Of a stretch of 64,000 nt of DNA, positions 10,980-22,600 are shown in pieces; the stretch's first letter is position 1, and each line of letters starts with the position of its first letter. The notes under the pieces are model-generated. The model worked only from the letters and a program-made list of their open reading frames with translations, did not search any database and was not told the DNA's origin. Source of the DNA: Sphaerolaimus hirsutus (taxonomy: Eukaryota; Nematoda; Chromadorea; Monhysterida; Sphaerolaimidae); the NCBI GenBank assembly GCA_964036195.1, contig OZ038458.1, positions 23,077,832 to 23,141,831 of the forward strand. The letters run 5' to 3'. A program made the translations under genes and the position numbers.

Positions 10980-11246
10980 TTTTGCAATGTTTTCTTTTTT
11001 AATTTAAAATTAGTTTAGTGGTGAACAGTGATGGATGCGAAAATTCGAAATTGTTTTGGGATTTTAAACTGAACTTCAGATTTTTTTACGTACGTATACT
11101 CGCGTACTGCGTAAATACGTTTACGTTTCCTCCCGACAAAAATACCCGTACTCACATACTCGCGTACTTTTTGAAAGTACGCGAGTACAGAAAACGTATT
11201 TTAAGGGGACAGAAAATGTTATTTTGCCAGACAGAAAGTGACAAAT

Positions 11247-11878
11247 AGGGTGTCAAAAAATGTTTTAACGGAAAACGGAAACGGAAAAAAATTTCAGCGG
11301 CTGGAAAACGGAACGGAAAACGGAAAAACAATTGCACTTGGCGGAAAACGGAAACGGAAACAGAAAAATAATTTCCGTGGCCGGAAAACGGAAAAAGGGG
11401 CCGGAAAAACGGAAACGGAAAAATGAAATTTCCATGGAAACGGTAAAAATTTGCTGAAATTTTACCAAAAAATGGATAAAATTTGCTGAAATTTTGCTGG
11501 AAGAGGGAAAAATTTGCAGAAATTTTGCTGGGAAAAGAAAAATTTTACATAATTGACAATCTGCATGAATTTTTTCCCAGTTTGGCTGGAACAGTAAACA
11601 GAAAATTGAGCCAAAAAAGTAAAATGAGGTGGAAAAACAGAAAATGGAGGCGGAAAACGGAAAAAAGGCAGAAAAACAGGAAATTGAGCCGGAAAACGGA
11701 AAAAAGACGGCAAAACTTAAAATGTAGCCGGAAAACGGAAAATGAGCCGGAAAAACGGAAACGGAAAAAAATGTGGCCGGAAAACAGAACGGAAAACGGG
11801 AAAAAAATTTCAGCAGCCGGAAAATGGAACGGAAAACGGAAAAAAATTGCCTGCGGAAAACGGAAATTTGACACCCTA
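11247..11878. mobile_element. AGGGTGTCAAA element, copy A
   Basis: Ends AGGGTGTC and GACACCCTA, flanked by GTGACAAAT and GTGACAAAC (9 bp). Nearly the whole interior is a degenerate array of GGAAAACGGAAACGG. Lies just upstream of kinase exon 1. Confidence 0.88.
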
Positions 11879-12583
11879 GTGACAAACATAGGACATTTTC
11901 TCAAGAAATGCTTATCAGGAGAGAAAAACACACACACCTTTGATATATTTCACGTATAACAACTTTTACGTTTTTCTTTTGTGAGAAAAATATTCACTTT
12001 TACGTTTTCTGTGGGAAAAAACAACACTTTTATGTATTCCCTTGAAAAAATACTCATTTTTACGTTTTCTCAAAAAAAAGAAGTATTTTACTCACCTTTT
12101 ACGCAGTGTAAAAATAAAAATACAATACTTTACGTTTTCTGTACGCACGTGTGAGTAAAATAAAAATACTTTACGTTTACGTTTACTTTAATAAAAGTTC
12201 GGTTCTTTTAACAACTCTGGCGTATTACTATAAAATACAGGAGTTATAAAATCTCCGAAAAGTATCTGAATAATCTTGTCGCCAATTCAAACAGCAACTC
12301 TCCTCAGAAAAGAGTTCTCAATAGATCTCTCTTATATCTCAAAAATCTAAATTTATTTTTCAGAACGCTTTCCATCGCTAGTAGTGTCTGTGGTGATGGC
12401 AATCTCGGCTGGAGGGGGGGGGCTTTTTCAACTCTCAGGGGTCACTTCGTTGGAAATTTTGTGGTCGTTGTGGCTCATTCGAACAGATTTTATAGCATTC
12501 ATTGGGTTGCAAAAATGGGCGCGTATACGAGGAAGATTTTTAACAATGAAAGTCTGTACTTAATACTCGGCAAATTAAATATA

Positions 12584-12874
12584 CCGTACTTACTCGAATA
12601 ATAACCCCCCTTCAACGATTTCGGTCGTTAAATGGGTGTGGAAAAAACATTCCCCTTTGAATAATTCCCACCGCTGATGCCGGTGAATCTGAACATTTGT
12701 AGTATCCAATTTGAACAACAATAGCTTGTTATTTTGATTATAAAGCATATTTAGTAAAATGAATTGATAGAAACAAGCTTGAAATATTTGAAGAAAAACC
12801 TAGTGATCGCCTCGTAAAGTTTCCCCAAAAAAAAAGTATGACGAAAAAATACTGTTCTGTTCACGTAAATACGG
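12584..12874. mobile_element. CCGTACTTACTCGAATAA element, copy A
   Basis: TA-flanked, with ends CCGTACTTACTCG and CACGTAAATACGG. Lies between the kinase and LSD1 remnants. Shared with copy B at 25294-25583. Confidence 0.75.
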
Positions 12875-13019
12875 TACATGCACAAAAGACTGACACATTG
12901 AAGATAAATACAGTAAATTCAGTGGTCACATTTATGCATCGTAAAATATGCGTGAAATTGCCTAAAATACCAATTAAATCCCATCCCAATATACGCATTC
13001 ATTGATCGCAATTCACATT

Positions 13020-13252
13020 GGGCCCACACACACTAGTTGACATCGCAAATTCGCGTCAACTCAGTGTCAATTGAATAAAACAAGAAGTTTGTAAAAAGCA
13101 TCACACTTAACAGGAACAATGAAAATGAAGCGTCATATGATGTAAAATTAACTATGCTCTATCAGATAGATAAGTTGAAATCACAGTATCACTTAAATTC
13201 AGTTGACATTTAGTTGACACGAATTCAGTTGACATCCAGTGTGTGGGGGCCC
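13020..13252. mobile_element. GGGCCCACACAC element after the LSD1 remnant
   Basis: Ends GGGCCCACACACACTAGTTG and CAGTGTGTGGGGGCCC, with repeated TTGACATC and GTCAACT motifs inside. Starts 17 bp past the stop codon of the remnant. Confidence 0.8.
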
Positions 13253-13268
13253 ATTCACACCCCCCCCC

Positions 13269-15541
13269 TCAGGGGGCGTAGGGGCACTGGAGGTACTGCT
13301 CTGCGATGCGGCCGGCCTCGCGCAGCCCCGAGATGATGGCGCCGTGCACGGTGGCCGCCTGCCCGTGCGCCGTGTGCTCGCCGCAGAAGAACACCCTGAT
13401 AAACACTTTAAAGGTAGCTCATTAAGTGGGGTGGCACACTTTTCGGGCAGTTTTTTTGAAGTGTGTGGATTTTATTGTGTGGAATTGGGGTCGAGAAATG
13501 GGATCTTAGGATAGTGATGGAAAAGCGCAAAATGTTCCCAACGAATTAGTTTACACAGGAAATTTTCAAAATTCAGCCTTGAGAAATTTCTGAGTCATTC
13601 GAGTGATAATCGCTACCTGGAACTAATGCCGGACCTCGTCAAGTTACAAATTTCCGAGTGCGTGTAAAGTTCTCAGCCAAGCATCGACCAGGCGACTTAA
13701 ACGCCATCCGCAACTTGACAGGACATTTGAAACTTTGTCCAAATTATGTAACTTCATCCACTATATTTATGACAAAACCCCCCCAAATGAGCAAAAGGCC
13801 ATTGCAGCGCCACCCCCCCCCCCCCAGGAGCACCTGTGTTTGTTGGCCACGTTCGACTCTGAGCCGGGGGCGGCGGCGGCGCGCGGCTGCGGCTCGCAGC
13901 TCGTGTCCTTGTCCGTGGACTCGTTGCTCACCGGCGCCGCCAGGATGTCGTAGTCGTCTTCTGTTGGTTTTTGGAGGGGGGGGGTTAGCATTATGGTGTC
14001 AACAATTTTTTCTACGGAAAACGGAAACGGAATTTTTTGCACTCGAAATACACACCCCCCAAAAAAATTGTATGCAAATAAAACGTACATGATAAAACGT
14101 GCAGTTCGTGATCTAGCAATGCATTACAAACGTTAAAAAGAATGACTGCGTTACGTTAGGACATGGTTTATACCAATTACATACCGTATTTCCTCGAAAT
14201 ACCCCCCTCAAAATGGGCACTATGCATTTGTGGTCCAGGAAATGCATAACAGACGTTCAAAACACTCACTGTGTTACGTTAGAACATCGTTTATACCATC
14301 TACATCCTTATGTAAGGCTGTAAAAACTTATAAATGGTGAGTTTTGTTGCATTTTTTACGTTTTTCTCTCAAAATTTTCACTCTGAAAAAATAAACCCCC
14401 CAGGGGGTAATTCGAGGAAATACGGTACATACTATAAGGCTGTAGACTGTTATACATGGTGGTTTTTGTTGCATTTTTCTACGTCTGCGTACGTCACAAA
14501 AAAACAAACTAGTACTGGGAGTTCAAAAAATTTCTGGCGAAATAATAAACCCCCCTCGAATAACCCCCCTCAAAATTCGCACTCTGAAACAATAACCCCC
14601 CGGGGGGTATTTCAAGGAAATACGGTATACCAAAACTGCCCACCATCAAACGACTATAGAAAAAAGGAACGTGACAAACCACTGGCGCCGACGGCCACGT
14701 AGCTGTAGGAGCCGCGCGTCCAGCAGTCTGCCCGCCAGCGAGTCACCACCGACCCCAGCGGCTGCGCAACCACAATCATGCGCCAAAAATTAGAGGGACA
14801 CTTTTCACTGCAGTGAACTTTAATTGAAAAATGTATTTTTGTGAGAGTGCGGCTAATAGGATTTGGTCATGATGTGTGTAATAAAAATCCAGGTGTCTAT
14901 TTTCTAAGGTCGATCAGTCCATTTAAATAGTGGAGTTGTCGACTTCTCAGATAGTGGAGCTGTCGACTTCTTGACCGTATTTTTTGTGACTCTTGCAAAA
15001 GTGTCAACATCCGACTCTTCAAAACGGTACATGTACCTAAATAAAGTCAGATTTTTTTAATATGAAATCAGTCCAAATTGCACGGCCGAACCTTGGGCAC
15101 GCCGCTGGTGCCGAACATCTGACAGAGGGCCTGTACGCATCTGCCCACGACCACGTCGTCGCTCAGCTGCTCCATGTGCTCGGCGCTGCGGCCCGACACG
15201 CACACAGTCAGCGCACACTGCGTCGCGTTGGCCACCTGCCAACATTTGGGGGGGGGGTGTTTTTTGGAGGACAGTTGTTTTTTGAACGTGTCTAGTGTTT
15301 TCGGATTACGGTGGACGTCTTTGGCGGCTTGAATACACTAATTAACAACGGGCATCATATATTCAAGATTTTCCACATTTCCACTCTATTAAAAATAAAA
15401 GAGCACCTGACTATTTCCGTCGGCGGTGCTGAAAAAATGGAACAAATCGCCGCGGGAGTCTGTGCAGGCGGCGGCGCGGCCGAAAGTGTTGGCTCCGCCC
15501 ACCGCGGGCTCCCAGAACGGCCGGTCGAAGAACAGCACCAC
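13269..15541 (-). pseudogene. LSD1 3' remnant in copy A (exons e-i only)
   Basis: Exons at 15407-15541, 15092-15235, 14680-14761, 13834-13960 and 13269-13395 match exons e-i in length and phase and are still open. The duplication breakpoint at about 15600 cut off everything upstream, so it has no start, no catalytic-Lys exon and no promoter of its own. Upstream on the same strand lies the last exon of kinase copy B. The intact frames suggest either a recent duplication or use in a joined transcript. Confidence 0.9.
14184..14625. mobile_element. CCGTATT elements in the LSD1 g-h intron, copy A
   Basis: One complete TA-flanked element (14184-14425), followed by sequence ending in a second GGAAATACGG at 14625, so one element lies inside the remains of another. 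Confidence 0.72.
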
Positions 15542-15599
15542 CTGCAGTTGGCAAAGTTGGCATATTGTCTCCGCGCACACTAGTTTTCACACGAAATTT

Positions 15600-16288
15600 T
15601 CAGCCCCTGCTCTCAACGTATATGTGAAAAATGGGATGTCCATAAAATTCCATTCGGTCAGAGCAAAACAGCTTCGGGGAGGAAAATGGTCTTGTCGACT
15701 TTATGTACGCGATAACATTTTTGTTCCCGGGGAAGCCGAGGCTGCCTTATGGGAAAATTATGGACTTGTCGCCATTTAGAAATCGGTTTCCATAGTGGAC
15801 TTATCACATTTCTTGCGTTTTTCCCCATAAAAAAGGAAGCGGAGGATGGACTTGTCGACTTTTAGCCCAAAACTAAGTGGACTTGTCGACTTCTTGCCCA
15901 AACTTTTTGCATTTTTTCCCAAAAAATGTCAAATTTGGCACTGCCATATGGGCATGTGAGGTCAAAAAATTTGTGGAAAATGATGAAACATGTGCAGAAG
16001 TAGCCCCAGATGACGTTTCCGGGCCTAACTCGAAATTTTCATATTTTGGACTTGTCGACTTTTAGAATTGGACGCCTCAATTCTGAGGAGAAATACCCCC
16101 TTGAACAACTCCCCCCTGAGAAACTGACGAAAAATAACTCCCATGGAGTCTTATCCTAGGATATACATTAGCTCCAAAAGCGTACAAAAATCGAAACTAA
16201 AACGTGATTATAGGCCACCTGAGGCGATTGCGAGGAAATACGGTATAGGCGTGAATTATTGGCCTGAAAGTATTCCCGAGCCAGGACT
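15600..16288. other. Region downstream of kinase copy B
   Basis: Starts at the duplication junction. Contains repeated TGGACTTGTCGACTT motifs (15840, 15877 and 16049) and the decayed right end of a CCGTATT element ending at 16242. A plus-strand open frame near 15600-15779 is short and unassigned. No kinase exon found. Confidence 0.5.
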
Positions 16289-16417
16289 AGGGTTCAAACG
16301 GGATTGACTTTTCCGGATCGGGACGGGATTGGGATTGGCTTTTTCGGATTTCGGGATCGGGACCACGAAATCCCGAAACGTCTCGGGATTCGGGATCGGG
16401 ATCCCGTCTGCACCCTA
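16289..16417. mobile_element. Short AGGGTTCAAACGGGAT element at the kinase 3' end
   Basis: 129 bp from AGGGTTCAAACGGGATTG to GATCCCGTCTGCACCCTA with GGGATCGGGA repeats; target duplication decayed. It carries the stop codon reached by reading through the last kinase exon. Confidence 0.85.
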
Positions 16418-16647
16418 GCCACCACCGTGCAAGGTGCCCCCCGCACCTTGATCTGCTTGATGGCGTGCACGAGGTGCTTGAAGCTGGGTCTGTGCTCCGG
16501 CTTGCTGGCCCAGCAGTCGGCCACCAGCGCGGCCATGGCCTCGGGGGCGCCTGGGGGCAGCACCAGCCGGAACGCGTCCATGGTCACCTTGCGCCGCACC
16601 TCCGCGTTCGTCAGCCCCTTGTACGGCTCCGACCCGTCCGCGTACAC
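16294..16647 (-). CDS. Kinase copy B exon 11 (C-lobe end) with transposon-derived tail
   Basis: The 67 codons 16647-16447 run from VYADGSEPYKG through ADCWASKPEHRPSF to HAIKQIK and finish the kinase domain. The frame then stays open for 50 more codons and stops at 16294. About 40 of those codons lie inside the AGGGT-ended element at 16289-16417, giving an Arg/Ser/Pro-rich tail. An AAG|GTGCGG donor at 16447 is the alternative end. I see no further kinase exon down to 15600. Confidence 0.85.
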   Translation of the reverse strand: MYADGSEPYKGLTNAEVRRKVTMDAFRLVLPPGAPEAMAALVADCWASKPEHRPSFKHLVHAIKQIKVRGAPCTVVARVQTGSRSRIPRRFGISWSRSRNPKKPIPIPSRSGKVNPV

Positions 16648-19600
16648 CTGCGGGGGTGTTGCCCTATTGTAGGGCGCTGGAGGGTGGGGGCCCGGCCGTG
16701 TCCCGTGAGATGTAGAATGCCATGCAAAGTGATGCGAAAGGCAAATGGGTTTGTCATTTTTCGGGCACTTTTACATGACGTTGGAGACTGCATGGCATTT
16801 GATATAATAATAATAATCAATTTGTTTATTGGTCCATCGACTACACACACATGAGAAGAATATCCTCACGGTGCTTTGAAGAGTCGCACCCTCAAATGGC
16901 ATTTTACAGGACCTGGGAATGGCATTTGTTTTGTCACCGTCCCACACGCCGTAAAATGCCAGTGGCTGGTCCAGCACAGTATAATTTAGTATTTATGTCA
17001 TAAATTGACTGTCAAAATTTTTTACAGTAGGTAGACCAATACAACACGACAACCGACAATTTCTCGTGACATTTTCCAGGGTGCGGGACTGCGGGACCAC
17101 CTCAAAATTCAATGTAAACACGCACCTCGTAAACGAGTACCCCGTAAGCCCACACGTCGCTCTTGTGCGAGTACTTCATGTCGGTGAGAGTTTCCGGGGC
17201 GAGCCATTTCACGGGCAGGGGGCGCGCCTTTTTGTCCATGCGCTCCTCCCCCGCCTCCACTTTGACCGACAGACCGAAATCGCTGATTTTAACGTGCAGC
17301 CCTGTGGGGTGGAAAGTTGTGGGGTTTTTTTTGTTGAGGGTTGATTGAATTGTTTGCTGTGACTGTTTTTTTTGTTTGAGACGAGTTTTTGAATATATCA
17401 CACTTAGTATGGAAACTTATCGTAACCGATCTGAATAATGAGCCAAAGGTTATACATTTATTTCATCATAATATTTCGTTTTTGTTACTATGGAATAATT
17501 ACGAAATTTATCACAAGATTTTGTTCGTCTAATTATGGGTTATGGTAGAATTCTGCACATACTTTGCGGTCCGCCGAGTATATTTCATACGCTTAATTTC
17601 AATGTTCGGTGGAAGTAGTGATGTGTGATGGAATGGTGCCATTTGAGGCTTCCAAAATGTGTCTTGGTGCTTGCCCTATATTGACTTTAGTGTCCAAAAA
17701 CCTTACCGCCTTGGTCAAAACTGTCAAGATTTTTTGTCAAAATAGGCACAAGACTCTGAGCAAACAAACCAGGGTCCAGCAGGCAGTTCCTAGCGGCTAC
17801 GTCTCTATGAACGCAGTGTTTTTTCTCCAAATAAGCCAAGCCTTCTGCTGCTTCGAGGCAAAATCGACGCCTGTCTGATGGCAGAATTTTCACTTTCAAT
17901 TTTGCCTGTTTTTTCAAATGCGCGCGCAGGGAACCGTTGGGGCAGAATTCCATCACGATCATCACCTGTGGGGGTAATATTTAGTGCAGGGTTAGATACC
18001 TATAGATATTTGTAAGGTATACTCAAACAATTAGACATTTTGCCAAGGTCTGGAATCTGATCCAGCACATTTTCACGAGATCTTTACAAAACTTTCAACA
18101 ATGTCTAATTCTTAAAGATGTCCCAATATCAAACTGACCCACCCCCCCCCCTAAAAAAAAATGAAGAAAAAAACCAACCGGCTCTTTCTGCGTGGCCACA
18201 CCAATCAATCTCACAATATTCGGATGCGTATACTCTCTCATAGTTCTCGCTTCAGCGATGAAAGCGGCCCTTTTCTCCTTGTCATTGATAACCCCCTTGA
18301 GGGTTTTCACTGCCACTGTGGCTGGGGGGTCATTTTGGTGCAGCACCAACGTGCCAAAAAACACCTCACCAAAGGCACCATGGCCGAGTGTTTTGCCTAG
18401 GGTTATCTGGGGGGTAGGGGTGGGGTTTGGGTTTGTAGGTAATTGTGTTGGCACCAGGTTTGTTTTCTATCTGATGCCTTTTAACCATTTTCAGCTATTT
18501 TTGGCTTTATTTTTATGTGCTTCTATAGCTTTTATGGTAGTCATTTTCCCTGTAGTTGTAGTGACTTTTCTCCCTTTTCTACACCCTGAAGAGATCTGTA
18601 TTCTGTTTGTCAGGATTTCCACACCAGGGGGGAGTCCCAAACCTTATAAAATGTTAAGTATAAAAATGTAAAATGTCAAAAACACACACAAAAAAAGATT
18701 TTATTATTGAACTTTGCATGATAATTTGACACTTTACTTTACATTTGCCATGACAATTGACGCTTTGCATGACATTTTACATGACATTTTACACTGTACT
18801 TTACACCTTACAGGGTCTGGGATTGGCACCTGTCTTTATCTCCTTCATAAATCATCATCAACATGTTTGAAAGATAATTAAATAAAGATAAAAATTCTAC
18901 CTGATCATTGTTCAGCTGCCAACTTTGATGGGAAACAGGCTTCAACAAAATAAATTTCTGGTTTCCAATTGGCTCCTTTGTTTTCGTGTAGTACAGGATC
19001 AAGTCTGGGATGCACTGGAAACAGTTGTCCATTTTGATGTGCCTTTGTGAAGGAATGAATGCCTCCATTAGATTTTGGTGATATCCAGTTTATTCAAATG
19101 TATGGTTCAAATTGGTGGTGCTCTCTGCCACAATATTTTTCCCGTTTTCCATTGAGTGTAGGAGAACATGTTTCACTGTATGTTCCATGAATTTTTGGCA
19201 TCTTTTTTTTTGGCAGGTATTATCTAATTTATGGTTTTTATTGACTTAATTGAAACTACAAAAAATGCTCAAAATTGAGTGAATACCTGCTAGTGATGTA
19301 AAAGCGCTTGGCGATAGCGCCAAACGGAAAATATCAAATCGAGTTGACACCGAAACCAGTTGACATCGAGTTGACACCGAAACCAGTTGACATCCAGTGT
19401 GTGGCACCTAAGTGACGACCACTTTAGTAAACTCGGCAGACATGAAAGGAATCAGTGATTCGGCCCTTACGTACCAATTTTAAATTTCGTTAAAATTGTT
19501 ACGTTAATTTTGAATTTGAATGAATGCATTCCAATCGATTCATGGTAAATCTTATTCAATCCGACGTTTTATGCGAGAACAGGATAAACTGGTCACGCAT

Positions 19601-22600
19601 ATTGTCGTATGAAAGCAGATAACAAGGTATTTTATTGTAACAGCCCGGACAGTTTCCCACAATAAAGTACGTATGTGTGCGTGCGAAAGAACAAGGGAAG
19701 TTCGACCCTGTACACTGTACACCACTAGCGAAATCTGGATCGTTTTGAAAATCTAAAAATTGCTCTGAATAACATAAAATGCTCACTATGTTCGTAATAA
19801 TAAGAAATTACCGTATATTTATCAAGTGTAGATCTTTAATTCAAATTTCGTCGGTGACGTTTCACTAATCTAATTGAAAAATTTGTTGATGGTCATCCCT
19901 ACGCATGAAATACGAGTGTCAAATACAATGAAATTGGGTTAGAATGGCACTCGTACAAAAATTCGTTAGACCATTGACTCGCATAATGTCTGCCGAGTTT
20001 AACCACGTAAGTAACCACCCACCAAAAGCCGCTGGCGGTCTGCTGCAGCACCACGTGCACGTGCTCCTTCTTCCACAGCGCCGACAGCACGTAGCACCGC
20101 TTGCCCTTCACCTCGGTCGCGCGCACCAGGAAGTCCCCGTTCTTCCGCAGCAGCTCAGCCACAGAGTTCCTGGGCCGCGATCCAATTGGAAGCGAGGTGA
20201 GAGGGTGGGCATGATTTTGGTCAATTGTGCTATTTCAACGTTCTCACGTGATACAGCATAGTTACCGTAATCATTTGTATCGTGGCACTTTATTTTCATT
20301 GTTTGTGTGGGTCGATGCTTTAAAAAATTCTAAAATCATTTAGTTGACATTCAGTTGACACAAATTGGCAATGTCAACTAGTGTGTATAGGCCCTTCAAG
20401 GCGTTGCGCAAACTGGGGCAAGTCCCTAAAAGTACTTTACTCTTTACTTTATTCCTGATGTTGCTCTTGACTTTTAACTTGATTCTGGTGCTGGTTCCGC
20501 AAGTGGCAAAGTTAAAGAGTCAAGTTAAAAGTAAGAGAAAAGTCAAGAGTAAAGTACTTGGCAACTTGCGCGACTGGCCCCTGAGTGTCAACTGCCGTAT
20601 TTCCTCGAAATACCCCCCTCGTTCTACCCCCCCCCCCCTCTCGAGACCACTTTTAAACAATCACCCCCCGGGGGGTATTTCGAGGGAATACGGTAGTTGC
20701 GGTGTGAATGCAGCCCGACCTGGGCAGCAGTCCGTGGTAGTAGTCCTGCACCTCGAGCGGCACGGCTGCGGTGCTGGCGGCGGCGCCGCTGTCGCTCATC
20801 TCCGACTCCCTGCTCAGCTGCTTGACCGTCTTTTGTTTGGGCACAGGCACCGCCGCCGTCTCTGGGGCGGGGTTTAGTTGTTTCGGTGCCAGGGTGCTTA
20901 GCTAGCTCGAAAAAAAAGAAAGTTTTTTCCCACTGACACTTTACACTTTGAAAGGTTGACACTTTAAAAGGGGGTAAGTGGCGTTGAAAAATTTGGAAAA
21001 CGTGCGGTAGAAATTTCAGATGTTATTTCCTTGAAAAATGTGCGATGTCTTGGAGTTTTTGACTGTTAGGAGGTGAACGGCCCACTTGCAAATGTCTACT
21101 CAAAAAAAAAGTAAAATAAAAGTACTAAAAAATGCACAATCTCTAACAGATTTGGACCATTTCCAAGACCCACCTTTATCACTGCGTATCGACCGGTTCT
21201 CATTAGAGCTTTTCGAGTTTTTCTTCCTTGTCGGCAAGTCATCAGACTGAAACGACCCCGCTGCAACTCCCAGACCCTGCAAAATGCCCTGTAAATTGGC
21301 AAACGTACATTCACATAACATTTTACAATTTGCATGACATATGCCATTTCCACAGCAGTTTACAGGGTGCGGGAGTGGCACCTTGCCCGCTGCGCGGCCG
21401 AATTTTTGCTTTTATCCTTGTAACTGCCTGCGAAATGAAAATCATTTTGATAGTGGAGTGAGCATAAATAATTGAGGGGCCAAAAAACGGATGCAGTTTG
21501 GATGGGAATGCATTTTCAGTTGACCCAAACCAGTTTCAGTTGACAAAGTGGCCCAGTTTTGGCGCGGAACAACCCACCAGCAGTTCGGGAACTCCCACTG
21601 ACTGAGCCTTTTTCTTCGAGCCTGTATTCACATTTTCGGTGGTCGCGTTTGCGGAGGGTCGGCCCTGCAGTTTTACACGTTTTTACCGAATTTACGAACG
21701 CATTTCTTGGTGCCGATAAAAAAGATTGGCCAATAAATTGCAACAGTATAAGGTTGCGCTTGGCATTAAGTGGTAATTCAGCAGTTTATCAAGTGGTGAC
21801 TAGCGATGGAATGGCGCCATGGCGCCATTTTGCCTGGCGCCCTTTGGCGCCTGGCGCCATTTTTCCTGGTGCTTTTCCATCACTAGTGTGACTTAATATA
21901 AAAACTTTGATAGATGCACAAAGTATTCAAGATAAACATTTCAAGTGTTCAAGTTTCCCTGACAAGTTATTATTAGTATTCTACAAATGTCATATTAGTC
22001 AAGAGTTCGAGTACAGTTCGTAATTACCGCATATCCTCGAAATAACCCCCCCCCCCCCTCAAAATGGAGACTATGAGTTTATAACCCACATCGAAATACC
22101 CCCCCCCTCCCCAATTGAGTGTAAAGAGAACGTAAATGACGAGGCAATGCAGAACACACGTTAAAAACAATGACTTTGTTACGTTAGAACACGGTATATA
22201 TTTACCAATTACATACCGTATTTCCTCGAAATACCCCCCTCAAAATGGACACTATGAACTTATAACCCCCCCCCCCAAATATAGTGTATAGAAGACGTAA
22301 ATGACAAAAGCTACAGTTTGATCCGGGAAACGCAGAATACACGTTAAAAACAATGACTGTGTTATGTTAGAACAGGGTTTATAACGTCTAGGTACTTACC
22401 GTATTACCTCGAATTATCCCCCCCCCCTTGAATTAACCCCCCCTCGAATTAACCCCCCCTCAAAATGGGCTGGGGAAATAATAAACCCCCCCCTCGAAAT
22501 ACCCCCCCTCCGGAATGATGTACATCATGTATGCAATGTACATGATGTATTTATTACTACTTATTTGCATCGCAGCTACTCTCATACGCTCATTTGTGCA

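Larger units (their letters stand above)
10980..13019. other. LSD1 remnant to kinase intergenic region, copy A
   Basis: Upstream region of kinase copy A. Holds the AGGGTGTCAAA element, flanking CGTATTTACGTTTACG-type repeats of a second element (about 11075-11200 and 11940-12210), and the 12584-12874 element. No TATA box or other promoter site could be called. Confidence 0.6.
1..15600. repeat. Tandem duplication, copy A
   Basis: Positions 1-1193 match 18050-19245, and 7093-15600 match 19239-28553, at very high identity. The unit contains the 3' part of an LSD1 gene followed by an SH2-kinase gene, both on the minus strand. The left limit is outside the window. The right limit is at about 15600, inside a transposon end that is complete at 28541-29422. 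Copy A is interrupted by a 5.9-kb retrotransposon and by one TA-flanked element absent from copy B. Confidence 0.93.

Noticed and set aside
11238-11959. Lys/Glu/Arg-rich and Phe/Ser-rich long frames on both strands
   Set aside because: They are translations of the GGAAAACGG array of an AGGGT element.
13239-13514. Plus-strand frames over the GC-rich LSD1 and SH2 exons
   Set aside because: Shadows of minus-strand exons, which show the conserved motifs and splice phases.
15426-15779. 117-codon plus-strand frame
   Set aside because: Its first half is antisense to LSD1 exon e; the rest crosses the duplication junction.
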